In this document: positions 1 through 9,400 of the stretch, piece after piece
Layout of the letters: each line of letters starts with the position of its first letter
How positions within the stretch are numbered: position 1 is the first letter of the stretch
Assembly: GCA_030683105.1 (NCBI GenBank)
Contig: JAUXMZ010000048.1
Location: 32,296-96,295, forward strand
Direction of reading: 5' to 3'
DNA from: Burkholderiales bacterium
GTDB taxonomy: Bacteria > Pseudomonadota > Gammaproteobacteria > Burkholderiales > SG8-41
Length of the DNA stretch: 64,000 nucleotides
Program-made: the position numbers and the translations under genes
The notes under the pieces: generated by a model
Database searches by the model: none
Told to the model about the DNA's origin: nothing
The model's input: only the letters and a program-made list of their open reading frames with translations

Positions 1-671
1 CGGGCCGGTTGCGCGGCATGGCGACGCTGCCGATGCAGGACCCGGACGCGGCGATCGTCGAACTCGAGCGCGTTGTGAAAGAGCACAAGTTCAAGGCGGT
101 GGAGATGGGCACCTCGATCGAGGGCCTGCCGCTCGCCGACAAGAAATTTCGCAAGCTGCTGAAAACCATAGAGCAGCTCGGCTGCTTCATCTTCGCCCAT
201 CCCTACCAGTGCCTGGCCGACGGCTGGATGGACGACTACTACTTCAAGAACTTCGTCGGCTTTCCGCTCGACACCACGCTGATGATAGGCCACCTGATGT
301 TCAGCGGCGCGCTCGATGAAATGACGAAGCTGCGCATCCTGTGCGCGCACGGCGGCGGATTTTTCCCGTACCAGATCGGGCGCTTCACCCACGGCCAGCA
401 GGTCCGGGCCGAACCCAAGGTCAATACGCAGACCTCGCCGCGCGAACTCGTGAAGCGCTTTTACTTCGACGCGCTGACGCATGACGCCAAGGCCGCGCGC
501 TACCTGATCGACCAGGTCGGCGCCGACCATGTCGTGATCGGCACCGATCATCCGTTCGACATGGGGCCGGTCGATCCGATCGGCGGCATCGATGCGATAC
601 CCGGGTTGACGAAGCGCGAGCGCGAGCAAGTGTGCGAACTGACGGCGAAGGCGCTGCTCGGGGAAAGCTAA
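1..671 (+). CDS. Amidohydrolase, ACMSD-like family (5' end outside window)
   Basis: The gene is open from the left edge, so its N-terminus lies outside the window; the codon phase has a full codon at base 3. The visible ~223 residues are the C-terminal two thirds of a TIM-barrel amidohydrolase of the amidohydro_2 / aminocarboxymuconate-semialdehyde decarboxylase group. Seen: LPMQDPDAAIVELERVV (typical helix after the third strand), CAHGGGFFPYQIGRF with the metal-ligand His, and GTDHPFDMGP with the catalytic Asp near the end. Family members decarboxylate or hydrolyse aromatic-degradation intermediates using a Zn/Mn centre in the cytoplasm. The exact substrate cannot be read. Stop TAA at 669-671. 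Confidence 0.85.
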   Translation, partial: GRLRGMATLPMQDPDAAIVELERVVKEHKFKAVEMGTSIEGLPLADKKFRKLLKTIEQLGCFIFAHPYQCLADGWMDDYYFKNFVGFPLDTTLMIGHLMFSGALDEMTKLRILCAHGGGFFPYQIGRFTHGQQVRAEPKVNTQTSPRELVKRFYFDALTHDAKAARYLIDQVGADHVVIGTDHPFDMGPVDPIGGIDAIPGLTKREREQVCELTAKALLGES

Positions 672-728
672 AACACTTGTCTCCTCTCTCCCGCTCGGAG
701 AGAGGGCTCGAACCCCGATGAGATCAAA

Positions 729-962
729 AGCTGAGACACGAAGGACACAGAGGACACGAAGTAAAATATATAATAAAAACAGAGGGTTAAAATAATTCCG
801 GTGAATGGGGGCACGCTGCGGGATGCCTGAATAGTTCGTCGTGCTACATCCGTTTCGCACGGAGGACACGGAGTTCACGGAGATAGTTCATCGATCTCTG
901 CTTTTCTCAGTGTTCTCCGTGTGCTCAGTGGGAACCCTCATTCATGCCCATTTTGGAGAGCT
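729..962. repeat. Dispersed palindromic element, cacggag type, copy 1
   Basis: This fills most of the 480-base gap 672-1151. Bases 729-764 are an arm of 9-base units (cacgaagga cacagagga cacgaag). Bases 769-945 align with 30492-30665: tataataaaaac, then ggcacgctgcggga, then the identical catccgtttcgcacgga at 848-864. The 55-base core 867-921 matches the reverse complement of 30589-30643 at 50 of 55 positions, so it is inverted relative to that copy. A small hairpin (ctctctcccgctcggagagag, about 684-704) precedes it. No convincing gene is seen in 672-1151. Confidence 0.8.
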
Positions 963-1151
963 AATCCAAGGCTCGAACCGTGCAGTATTTAATTTGGTTT
1001 TCCTTCGCATTCCTTCGCGCTTTTCGGCAATCGATCCCAACTCCGAATGTTTCCTCACGGGTGTCTGACAATTCGATTTTGGGTAGACTGCTAGTGTTCA
1101 TGCCATTCTTATAGCCGCTATTCAGTCATATTTCGATGGGGAACGACCGAC

Positions 1152-2012
1152 GTGAGCATTTCATACCAAAGTTTCATCATCGCTGATTTCAGGTATGTCG
1201 GTATTTCTGGGGCTGTTGGCATCGGTTGCTACCGGTTGCGATTTAGCTTCGAATATACGACGCCAGCCCACGAAAAAGACATATATATTTTCAAGAACGC
1301 CAGAGCATACGTTTACGCTGCACCTGCGGGGAAACAAGCCCAATTCCTTGGCTTCGCTCAACCAGAGAATGCCTTAATTGTTCGCACGACGAAGTATTCC
1401 GGGAAATCCACCGTAATGTTTGAGATCGATTTAAATAACTATCAAATGCACGCCATTGAAGAAATGCGGCAGGGGCAGGATCTTAGTTTTCGATTAACGA
1501 TCTTTGGAGAGGTCTACGGCCCGGGCGATCCGTATTCCGCCACCGGAGATGTCAATGCGCTCGTGAATCAGAAGGAATGGGCAAAAGTGCTCGGCGAAAT
1601 GGAATTCGCCGACATATTGTTATTTGAGTTTGTATTGCCAAATCAGGATGGCAACGAACACCTAAAAGAACCTATAGCGCAATTGATGAAAGCTCGTCAG
1701 CAATTTGTCGACGGTAATTACGATCTGGTGATTTCGATATGCAGACTAGCGCTTGATAGCTTAACCAAAGTAATGAAAGACAAGGAAAAACTTGCGGAGT
1801 CAATCAAATTGTATCGGGCAAAAGATCAAAATCCGATGACAAAGGAGCAGCGAGAGTTATTGATACGGGAAGCAGTAAAAGTCTATACACAACTTTCCCA
1901 TCACGTTGGCGAGGCCGGAGTGGTAACCGAATATGGTAGAAACGACGCGAATTTTATACTGGCTTCTACAGCGTCAGTCATTTCAAGAGCTTTATCCAGA
2001 GGAAAAATATAA
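1152..2012 (+). CDS. Conserved-looking hypothetical protein, two-domain, island gene
   Basis: 286 residues from a GTG start; the ribosome site is weak. I do not recognise a named family. The N-terminal half (about 1-135) is beta-rich, with alternating hydrophobic strands and a segment EIDLNNYQMHAIEEMRQGQD. The C-terminal half (about 170-286) is helical: LMKARQQFVDGNYDLVISICRLALDSL, then REAVKVYTQLSHHVGEAG and a last helix DANFILASTASVISRAL. The helical half resembles four-helix HEPN-like folds in layout, but no clean R-x4-6-H is present. The gene is visibly AT-richer than the chromosome around it, as are the next three genes, which suggests acquisition. It may belong to the defence island that follows. 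Product unknown. Confidence 0.7.
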   Translation: MSISYQSFIIADFRYVGISGAVGIGCYRLRFSFEYTTPAHEKDIYIFKNARAYVYAAPAGKQAQFLGFAQPENALIVRTTKYSGKSTVMFEIDLNNYQMHAIEEMRQGQDLSFRLTIFGEVYGPGDPYSATGDVNALVNQKEWAKVLGEMEFADILLFEFVLPNQDGNEHLKEPIAQLMKARQQFVDGNYDLVISICRLALDSLTKVMKDKEKLAESIKLYRAKDQNPMTKEQRELLIREAVKVYTQLSHHVGEAGVVTEYGRNDANFILASTASVISRALSRGKI

Positions 2013-2123
2013 AACGCCCCCGTTCGTGCCATCACTCCCGTCTTATCCTGAGCGTCGTTTTATAGGATGGTGGGACGGGAAGTGCACTGTCATACTCTCA
2101 ACATATTTTCGACGTGAATCGCA

Positions 2124-3599
2124 ATGTTTGCATTTTTTCCATACTTGAAGACATCAGAACCCGTGAGGTTCCGTTCGGTCACCATCCGGAGCACCGACGA
2201 TGCGACCGGGTTGCCTGCCGAAGCCGCCAAGGACTTTGAGCTGCTGCGCTCAGTGTTCTTCCTTCGAGATCACGAGCGTATCAAACGGATGTCCTACGCG
2301 TTTAGTCCCGACGACGCCGGGGAGATAGTCGCCACCGAGTTCGTCCGAGACATCAGCGAGCTGCGCGAGTTTCTCGCATACCTTTACTCGTCTCCGCATA
2401 AATCCTCGGGCGAACTCTTCTTGCGCAATGAGCACAGCGGTCTCTACATCTTCAGGCCGAAGCGCTTCTTCCGTTCGCTCGTCGAGAACGATTACAATGT
2501 TGAACCGGTACAGCCGTCTGAATACCCTGATGTCGATGACCGGCACGAGATTCCTGGATACGAATGCGAGGTCGATAACCGCTCGATGACTTGGGTGACG
2601 AAGGGTAGCCGCCTGTATCCTCCCTGCATTCGCTTTTGGCTCAACATTTCGCAGGACCTGGCACGAGACTTCGAGCGCATCCCGCAGTCAGCGCGCTACG
2701 ATCCGGTCTTGGCTTTTTTTGCCTGGAGGCGAGAGGCACCAAGCGAACTCTACGGAAGACTTCTCACCGCCCTGAAGTGGTACAACCGGAGCATCGGAGC
2801 GGACGTGCCCGACGATGCCGCGCTCGTGCACCTCGCGACCGCCTTTGAGAGTCTACTGGGCCTCGAGCAAGGGCCGGACGTGACCAAGCGTTTCAAGGCG
2901 GCCGTCATGCTCCTGATCGGAAACGTGTCGAGAGCCGAGGCTTGGGTTGAACAGTTTTACCGTGCGCGTTCAGAAATTGTGCATCGGGGCGAAGCTAATG
3001 CGCTTCGATTCAATCCGTATCACGGGACGAAAGGAGCGCCCGACGATGCGGACTCCGGCTACCGGTCGCTGACTTCGTATGGCTGGTTTATTTTTCAGAT
3101 CTGCGCTGCGGCAGTCAGCAGCGGATCGCTGGTCGCGAGGCAGGTAGGCCTCGAATCGATGCTCCTGACGAATCGTCAGCGGCTGGAGCGGGTTTGCAAG
3201 GTGCTCTCGTCGACCGACACTGCTGACAACAAACTCCGGGCCGTCGCGAATGATGTATCAGACATCAATCAGTATCAGTTCGTCGGCGAGCCGGGGTTAA
3301 CCGTTGAGCACCTCCTCGGCTCGGTCAAACTGCTCGCACGATGCTATATCGAGGACAATCCAAGTGAATCCCAGATTGCAGCGGAACTTAAGGCGGTCGC
3401 TGAATCAAGTTCTTCTGAAACATTCGAGGCGCTCCACAGGCTTCGGACGCTCGATGAAAAGATCGCCAGTACTTCATGGACGAGCGGCGCCGTGCCTGGA
3501 GATCCGCGGATCACGCTTTCGACTCTGGTGCACAGTTCGTGGCATTACACTTTCATGACTTATTTTTACTTGGAGCGAACGGCCAAACGAGCGCCTTGA
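2124..3599 (+). CDS. HEPN-domain protein (ApeA-HEPN-like), putative ribonuclease
   Basis: 491 residues, ATG start with weak ribosome site. The N-terminal ~200 residues begin MFAFFPYLKTSEPVRFRSVTI, the type of beta-rich start found ahead of ApeA-like HEPN domains. The HEPN region lies at about 215-330: LATAFESLLG (helix carrying the conserved Glu), then VTKRFKAAVMLLIG, then FYRARSEIVHRGEA with R282-x4-H287, the metal-independent RNase motif of HEPN toxins. A helical tail of ~150 residues follows. Many HEPN proteins with intact R-x4-6-H cleave RNA in abortive-infection or toxin-antitoxin systems; that role here is inferred. The next gene, 45 bases downstream, is also a HEPN protein, so the two may be one operon. 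Confidence 0.75.
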   Translation: MFAFFPYLKTSEPVRFRSVTIRSTDDATGLPAEAAKDFELLRSVFFLRDHERIKRMSYAFSPDDAGEIVATEFVRDISELREFLAYLYSSPHKSSGELFLRNEHSGLYIFRPKRFFRSLVENDYNVEPVQPSEYPDVDDRHEIPGYECEVDNRSMTWVTKGSRLYPPCIRFWLNISQDLARDFERIPQSARYDPVLAFFAWRREAPSELYGRLLTALKWYNRSIGADVPDDAALVHLATAFESLLGLEQGPDVTKRFKAAVMLLIGNVSRAEAWVEQFYRARSEIVHRGEANALRFNPYHGTKGAPDDADSGYRSLTSYGWFIFQICAAAVSSGSLVARQVGLESMLLTNRQRLERVCKVLSSTDTADNKLRAVANDVSDINQYQFVGEPGLTVEHLLGSVKLLARCYIEDNPSESQIAAELKAVAESSSSETFEALHRLRTLDEKIASTSWTSGAVPGDPRITLSTLVHSSWHYTFMTYFYLERTAKRAP

Positions 3600-3644
3600 G
3601 CGTCAGGCTGCCGCCATGACCTTTCCGTCCATGACTTCGATGGT

Positions 3645-5234
3645 ATGAATGATTCATTGACGCGCTGGTTGGAAATTGCCACTGATGCAGCTCAGTCTAT
3701 CGAGAGTCGTCTCAATGCCCTGGCACAGGCGATCGATGTTGCCACCGATTCACGTGATCGCGCCGGCCTGGAACGGGCAGATGTCTTGGCCGAGCAAATT
3801 TCCGGAAGCGAGATCCCTCCAAGTTCCGCCGCCACTTTGGCATATTTTCGCGCCAATATATGGAGCGGGATATACGCGCTAAAGACGCTAAGCAAGCCGG
3901 AGGAATGGGACTGGCAAGGGGAAGAGGTACAGCGCGAAATCTTGTATTTGCGCCAATCGGCGCACCATCCCGGCTTCGCGGAGCTGGATGCAGTTCGCCA
4001 GTGTCAGATCAATACGAATCTTGGCAACCTACTCAGCCGTGTGGGGCGATTTGTGGACGCCATAGAGTCCTGGGACCGCGCCTTGGCACGAATCACACAC
4101 TTTGCCATGGCGCGAGGTAACAGGGGCCAGGGACTGAGCTTCTATTCGCGAGCACTCTATGATCCTGGCCACAAGGTCATCATGATGCTGGCAGCCCACG
4201 ACGATTTTTCGGCAAGCCTGGAGCCCGATGCTTTCTTTGATAGCCCCGACACTCAGGGTGCGCAGGAAGCATTTCGCCGCTTGCGGGACGAAATTGCCGG
4301 GCACATGAACGTGGCCGCAGTTAGAGAGCAGTTTGCGAAGCTCACCGGCTCATCAGTTCGATCGAAGCGCGAGCAAGCCTATCGTCATTGGTGCTTGGAC
4401 CAGCGCCTATTCCTGAACCCGCTAAATGACTTGGGACCTTTGCCAGTCGCCGATCACGACGTGCTCACCACGCCAAACTTCGTCACCGATGTATATGAAC
4501 CGCCCAGTCTCATCCAGTTTTTCAACATCATGAAACAGGAGTTCGTTTCCGCTCGGTTCCTACTTCACAGCGGCCTACATTCGGAACAGGTGCACTATTC
4601 AGACCGCGGCGTCTTACTCTACAACACTCTAGACTATCCCGCATACGGGCTCGCTGTCGAACAGGTTAAGTGCGCCTTTCGTATGGCCTACTCACTTTTT
4701 GACAAAATTGCTCAGTTCATAAACAACTACTGGAAACTGGGTATAAACGGAAAGGACGTGGCGTTTCGCAGCATATGGTTTAGGAAAACGAAGACTGGAT
4801 ACGTACTGCGAGATGAGTTTCGCCAGGAGCCTAATTGGCCGTTGCGTGGGCTGTATTGGCTTTCGCGTGATCTGTACGACTCTACACTAGGTTTCCAAAA
4901 CTATACCGAGCCAGATGCGCGCGCGTTGGACAAACTGCGCAATAGGTTAGAACATGGGTTTGTTTCGGTGCATGAGATGGATTGGTCTGGCCCGTTTGCC
5001 GATATGCGGCAGCCTGGTGGTGAGCCTTTCGGTCCAGATCCAAGCATCTATGCTATAGCGCGCGGCGATCTCGCCGCAAAAACCCTGCGAATCCTCAAGC
5101 TTGCGCGCGGCGCGCTGATATATCTTGCATTAGCGATGCACGCGGAGGAAAGGCGACGGGCCGGAAACCGGCAAGACAATGCGGTGATCGTACCGATGGA
5201 GCTGGATACTTGGGAAGACGACTGGAAGAGATGA
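3645..5234 (+). CDS. LA2681-like HEPN protein with TPR-like N-terminus
   Basis: 529 residues, ATG start. The N-terminal ~200 residues are helical, with a TPR-like stretch around 115-150 (INTNLGNLLSRVGRFVDAIE, followed by SWDRALARI). The C-terminal domain matches the LA2681-type HEPN pattern: ARFLLHSGLHSE near 305, FRMAYSLFDKIAQFIN near 350, and LDKLRNRLEHGFVSVHE containing R432-x4-H437. The family is predicted to contain ribonucleases linked to conflict systems; activity here is inference from the intact motif. The gene lies 45 bases after another HEPN gene on the same strand. The TPR part could bind a partner or the neighbouring HEPN protein. Confidence 0.75.
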   Translation: MNDSLTRWLEIATDAAQSIESRLNALAQAIDVATDSRDRAGLERADVLAEQISGSEIPPSSAATLAYFRANIWSGIYALKTLSKPEEWDWQGEEVQREILYLRQSAHHPGFAELDAVRQCQINTNLGNLLSRVGRFVDAIESWDRALARITHFAMARGNRGQGLSFYSRALYDPGHKVIMMLAAHDDFSASLEPDAFFDSPDTQGAQEAFRRLRDEIAGHMNVAAVREQFAKLTGSSVRSKREQAYRHWCLDQRLFLNPLNDLGPLPVADHDVLTTPNFVTDVYEPPSLIQFFNIMKQEFVSARFLLHSGLHSEQVHYSDRGVLLYNTLDYPAYGLAVEQVKCAFRMAYSLFDKIAQFINNYWKLGINGKDVAFRSIWFRKTKTGYVLRDEFRQEPNWPLRGLYWLSRDLYDSTLGFQNYTEPDARALDKLRNRLEHGFVSVHEMDWSGPFADMRQPGGEPFGPDPSIYAIARGDLAAKTLRILKLARGALIYLALAMHAEERRRAGNRQDNAVIVPMELDTWEDDWKR

Positions 5235-5339
5235 CCATCGCGCTTCACAATTGCAGCCCGTTCTGCGAATTGATATTTCCTGCTGAAGCGGTGGCCAGCG
5301 AGATTGAACAGGCTATATAAAATGGCGTTCAACTCCGAT

Positions 5340-5355
5340 ACTCCGCCAGCGGAGT
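5340..5355 (+). terminator. Weak hairpin after the HEPN pair
   Basis: actccg-ccag-cggagt forms a 6-base-pair stem followed by tttcattt. It sits between the second HEPN gene and the DUF4238 gene. It could end transcription or be chance; the stem is short and the U-run interrupted. Confidence 0.3.
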
Positions 5356-5408
5356 TTCATTTGCCGACTCGCGGGCGGATGACTCCGCCTAAAAGTTGAG
5401 AGTGAGTC

Positions 5409-6326
5409 GTGACCCGCCCCATTAATCAACATTGGGTTCCACGGTTTTATCTCAAGCACTTCTCGACGCCGGAAACCAAGAAGAGTAAGCAACCGCAGGC
5501 ATGGGTTTTTTCAAAGGATGACGGCGGCGGTGACCCAATCCTTACTAACATTAGGAATATTTGCGCGAAACGTTATCTATATTCACCAGAATCTGAAGTA
5601 GGGCTACGAAATTGGTCCTTAGAGTCGAAGCTTCAAGACCTCGAATACCTTCTCGCACAAATCTGGCCTGCGTTCGCAGAGGAGTTTATTGCTCTTGACG
5701 CGGAATCAATTAGGAAGGCGGTCGCCCTGTTCGTTGCGGTCCTGTATTTGCGTCACCCATCGAACATAGAGGTCGTCACACATCTTCACCAGCAGTTGGC
5801 GTCAATATTCGAAAAAGCACCACGCGGCTCGGATGGAGCACCGCTCATCGATGCTATCGAGATTGACGGGAAACGATTGCCGTTCGATTCCTCTGGGTGG
5901 CAGGATTACAACAAGAGCACTAAAGCAGATCACCAGAAGGTTTTCGTCGATGTTGTGCAGTCTGAAGCAATAGTGCTCGCAACGATACTGCTGAAGAAAC
6001 GCTGGTCGGTGATATCTAGTGGTAACCCCGTATTTGTTACGTCTGATAACCCCGTGAGCAAACAACACCAGTCGCGATCAGCGTTTGGTTTTGGGACGGA
6101 AGGCGTAGTTGTTACGTTCCCCGTAAGTCCAACAAGATTACTGGTGATGGATGATCTATTTGAGCAACCGGCCGGGCAATATTATGAACTCAGTAACAGT
6201 GGTCCTGGACCGTACAATCTCCTCATTTGGCGTAATGGCAGTTTGATGATTTCACATCGAAACTCGGATGCCGTAATGAGGGAGATGATTGAATGGGCTG
6301 ACCGGCATCAAAGTGAGCACGGATAG
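5409..6326 (+). CDS. DUF4238 domain protein
   Basis: 305 residues from a GTG start. The N-terminus INQHWVPRFYLKHFS is the signature of the DUF4238 family (His-Trp-x-Pro-x-Phe/Tyr-Leu). Further family-like blocks: ILTNIRNICAKRYLY, an all-helical middle (EEFIALDAESIRKAVALFVAVLYLRHP is a helix pair), and a beta-rich end with FVTSDNPV and FPVSPTRLLVM. The biochemical function is not known to me. Family members are often small-copy accessory genes; the location between two HEPN genes and a restriction-modification enzyme suggests a defence or conflict role, which is inference. Base composition is AT-rich compared with the chromosome. Confidence 0.75.
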   Translation: MTRPINQHWVPRFYLKHFSTPETKKSKQPQAWVFSKDDGGGDPILTNIRNICAKRYLYSPESEVGLRNWSLESKLQDLEYLLAQIWPAFAEEFIALDAESIRKAVALFVAVLYLRHPSNIEVVTHLHQQLASIFEKAPRGSDGAPLIDAIEIDGKRLPFDSSGWQDYNKSTKADHQKVFVDVVQSEAIVLATILLKKRWSVISSGNPVFVTSDNPVSKQHQSRSAFGFGTEGVVVTFPVSPTRLLVMDDLFEQPAGQYYELSNSGPGPYNLLIWRNGSLMISHRNSDAVMREMIEWADRHQSEHG

Positions 6327-6349
6327 CTAATTCAATCGACCGAATCGTC

Positions 6350-6418
6350 AAGGAGCAATTAAGAATGGGTTTGACGAATATGCAGAGCCCACTGCATCGT
6401 TACGCAGCTACAGATGGG
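6350..6418 (+). other. Possible truncated gene start
   Basis: A strong ribosome site AAGGAG (6350-6355) is followed nine bases later by ATG at 6365 and an open frame (MGLTNMQSPLHRYAATDG...). After about 18 codons the frame runs antisense into the 3' end of the convergent methyltransferase gene, where its composition becomes that of a shadow frame (it ends at 6574). This could be the start of a gene cut off when the neighbouring gene was joined here, or chance. Confidence 0.3.
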
Positions 6419-9400
6419 TCACGCAATTACAGCGAGCCCATCCTTCCTTCTGCGTACGCGGCCGACCGCGACCAACGTATCGATAATCTGTGGCAGGCGC
6501 TTCTTCCACGCACCGCGACCGGTGAAGCGCGCGGCGATGGCGTCGTCTGCCAGCGGTGCGCGCGCTGCGGTTAGTACTTCGGCCACCGCTTTGACCTGCT
6601 CGGGCAGTGTAGCCGGCCACGGGCGGCGCACGCCGGGCTTGGCGGCAACCGCAACTTCCTCGCCGGAATCGATCTCAAGCTGCTCGGCCGGCCGCGTTTG
6701 CGGCTGGCCCGATGCCGGAATCTGGAACTCGGGCCGCAGCCAACGGATCAGGCCGCGTTGTTCTTCTGCCGCGCGCTCGGCGTTGAGCGCGACGAGTCGT
6801 TCCAGCAACGCATCGTCGAGCGCGCGCTTGCAGTCGTCGCGTGTCGCCAGCGTGCCGCTCGCACCGGCAACAGCATTGCCGTTCACCACTTCCAGCAGCG
6901 GCGCGAGATCGCTCCAGCCATAGGCATCGAGCACCGCGCAGTCGAGTTCGTCGTGCAGCGTCTTGAGCACCGCCACCAGTCCGTGTTCGTGAATGACTTT
7001 CTCTTTCGCGTTGAGCGGTTCGCCGGTCTTCAGCTTTTCGAGCACGTTATACATGCCGGTCAGCGTGAGGTCGGCGTGTTGTGCCTGCTGGCGCTTGCGG
7101 TGCGCGTCGAGTTGTTCAGCCAGGTCGCGGATGCGAACCTTAAGCTCGGATTTAGCGTCAGGGAATGGAAAAGTTTCAAAGCACTTTGTTTTGACATACA
7201 CCGGGTCGTTTCCAACCCCGAGCCAGCTACCAGCGGCAAGCGCCCACGCGACGTGTGGGGGGCTCGAAAGCACGCCCAGATCGTGCGCATCGCTTAGCGC
7301 GATAGCAACGAGCTTGTTGTCCGGCAGGATTGACGCATCGAGAAATTGAAAGGTTCGATGTTTCGAGGTCTCTACTGTAGCAATGTAACGGGACAAGCCA
7401 GCAAGCTGTTTGCGCAGCTTGGGATTGGTCTCGCCGAACAGCCACCAATTCCGTCGACGCACCTCCCGGTTATTTTGATCGCGCTCTGGCTTCACCCGTT
7501 CGAGCACTCGCTGAAAGACCGCCGGAAAGCGTTCACGCACCTGCTCTGCATTCAGCCCAAATAAATCGATCACCATCACGTCGCGTGGCCTGTCGGTCAA
7601 GTCACGGCCATTGCGATAAGGACGAACGTGCTGCTCAATTCCAGCAACGTTGCCGAGGCCAAGCGCGGTGGCTTCCTCTCGCGTTACGATGAAGCCTGCA
7701 CCGAAGAGTTGCACTCCACGATTGCTGAGGTCGCGATTGCCTTCAAGCTGTGCCGCGCCTGCAACGTTTGCTCCCGTAGTCAAATCGGCGTGAATCACAC
7801 CCAGTTTGGCAACCAGCGTAACGTCGATCGCTCCATCACCACCTGGCGTTTCCGCCGCGGCCGTGAGCAGCGTGCCAATGCCGGTTTGCGGCGAGCCGAC
7901 CGTCATCGCGATCCGTACCGCCGCGCCGTCGGTGCTATCGACCCACGGATGATCGGGAATCGCAAAAGCGAGCGACAGCGGCGGCTTCGCGGCCATGTGC
8001 CGCTCGATCACTCGCCGGTTGAACGTCTGGCGCAGGCTATTGGTTGTAATCAAACCAAAACGGCGCAACTCACCGGCACGAGTGTGATCGGCGGCATGGT
8101 TCCACCAATACATGACGAAGTCTGCGGACTCCGGAACCTCGGGCCAGGTTTTGCGCAGCGATTCGGTGTAACCATCGCCTAGCGCGGCACGCATCGAAGC
8201 CGCACCGATAAACGGCGGATTGCCAATTACGAAATCCGCTTGTGGCCACTCCGCCTTGCGCGGATTGACATACTTTTCGACCGGCATGCGCACCGTCTCG
8301 TCGGGCACGTCCTCTCCCGTAACCGGATGTTTCTTCAACGTTTTTCCGTCCCAGCGCATGACCGGCACGCCGCGGTCGTCGGTCACGTATTCCATGCGGT
8401 CGTAAGCGAGAACGGCATCACGGCATTCGATGTTGTGAAAATCTTTCAGCACCGGCTGCGGCGGCATGATCTGGCCGCGCGTGCGGAAGTGCCACTGCAG
8501 GTAGCCGATCCACAGCACCATCTCGGCGATTTCGGCGGCGCGCGGGTTGAGTTCGATGCCGAGCAGTTGATGGGGGTCAACAGAAACGCCCTGGAGATCC
8601 AAACGGCCTTGCGTGTCTCCGAGTTCATCCAGTTGGTTAAGAATCTCTCCTTCAAGCCGCTTCAGATGTTCGAGCGTCACGTACAGAAAGTTGCCCGAGC
8701 CGCACGCCGGGTCGAGCACGCGCACCTCGCACAGATGCTTGAGAAATTCCCGCACCTGCTGCTGCGCCTCCTTGAGCTTAGCTTCACCGGCCAGCACCAG
8801 CGCGGCGGCCTGGACATTCTTCCAGTCCTCGCGCAGAGGCTCGACGATGGTCGGCAGCACCAGCCGCTCGACATAAGCCCGCGGCGTGTAGTGCGCACCG
8901 AGCGCATGGCGCTCGGTGGGGTCGAGCGCGCGTTCGAGCAGCGTGCCGAAAATGGCGGGCTCGACCTCGCGCCAGTTGGCCCGCGCGGCCGCGAGCAGCA
9001 GCTCGATCTGATCGCGGGTTAGCGGCAGCACCTGCGGGTTCTTGAACAGCTTGCCGTTGAACTTCAGCAAGTCGGCGCGAACGGCGGCGGAGAATTCCCC
9101 GCGATCCATCGCGCGCCAGACTTCGCCCACCAGCGGTATGAACTGCGCGGGATTGTCTTTCAGGCTTTCGAGCAGATCGACGAACGCGCGCTTGGGCAGC
9201 AGGCCGACGTCCTCGGCGAACATCGAAAATAAACAGCGGCTCAGAAAGCCCGCGACGACCTCGGGCGCGTGCCCGGCCGCTTCGAGCACACGGGCCACTT
9301 TGGCCAGCCGTTCGGCAACCTCCCGCGTCACTTTGGCGGATTGGCGCGTCGGGTCAAGCGACAGCGGATCAAGCCACACCGCGCGCAGCCGTTGGCGCGT

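Noticed and set aside
841..1068. 75-codon open frame in the first repeat element
   Set aside because: It consists of repeat sequence; its content changes with the orientation of the core and shows no protein features.
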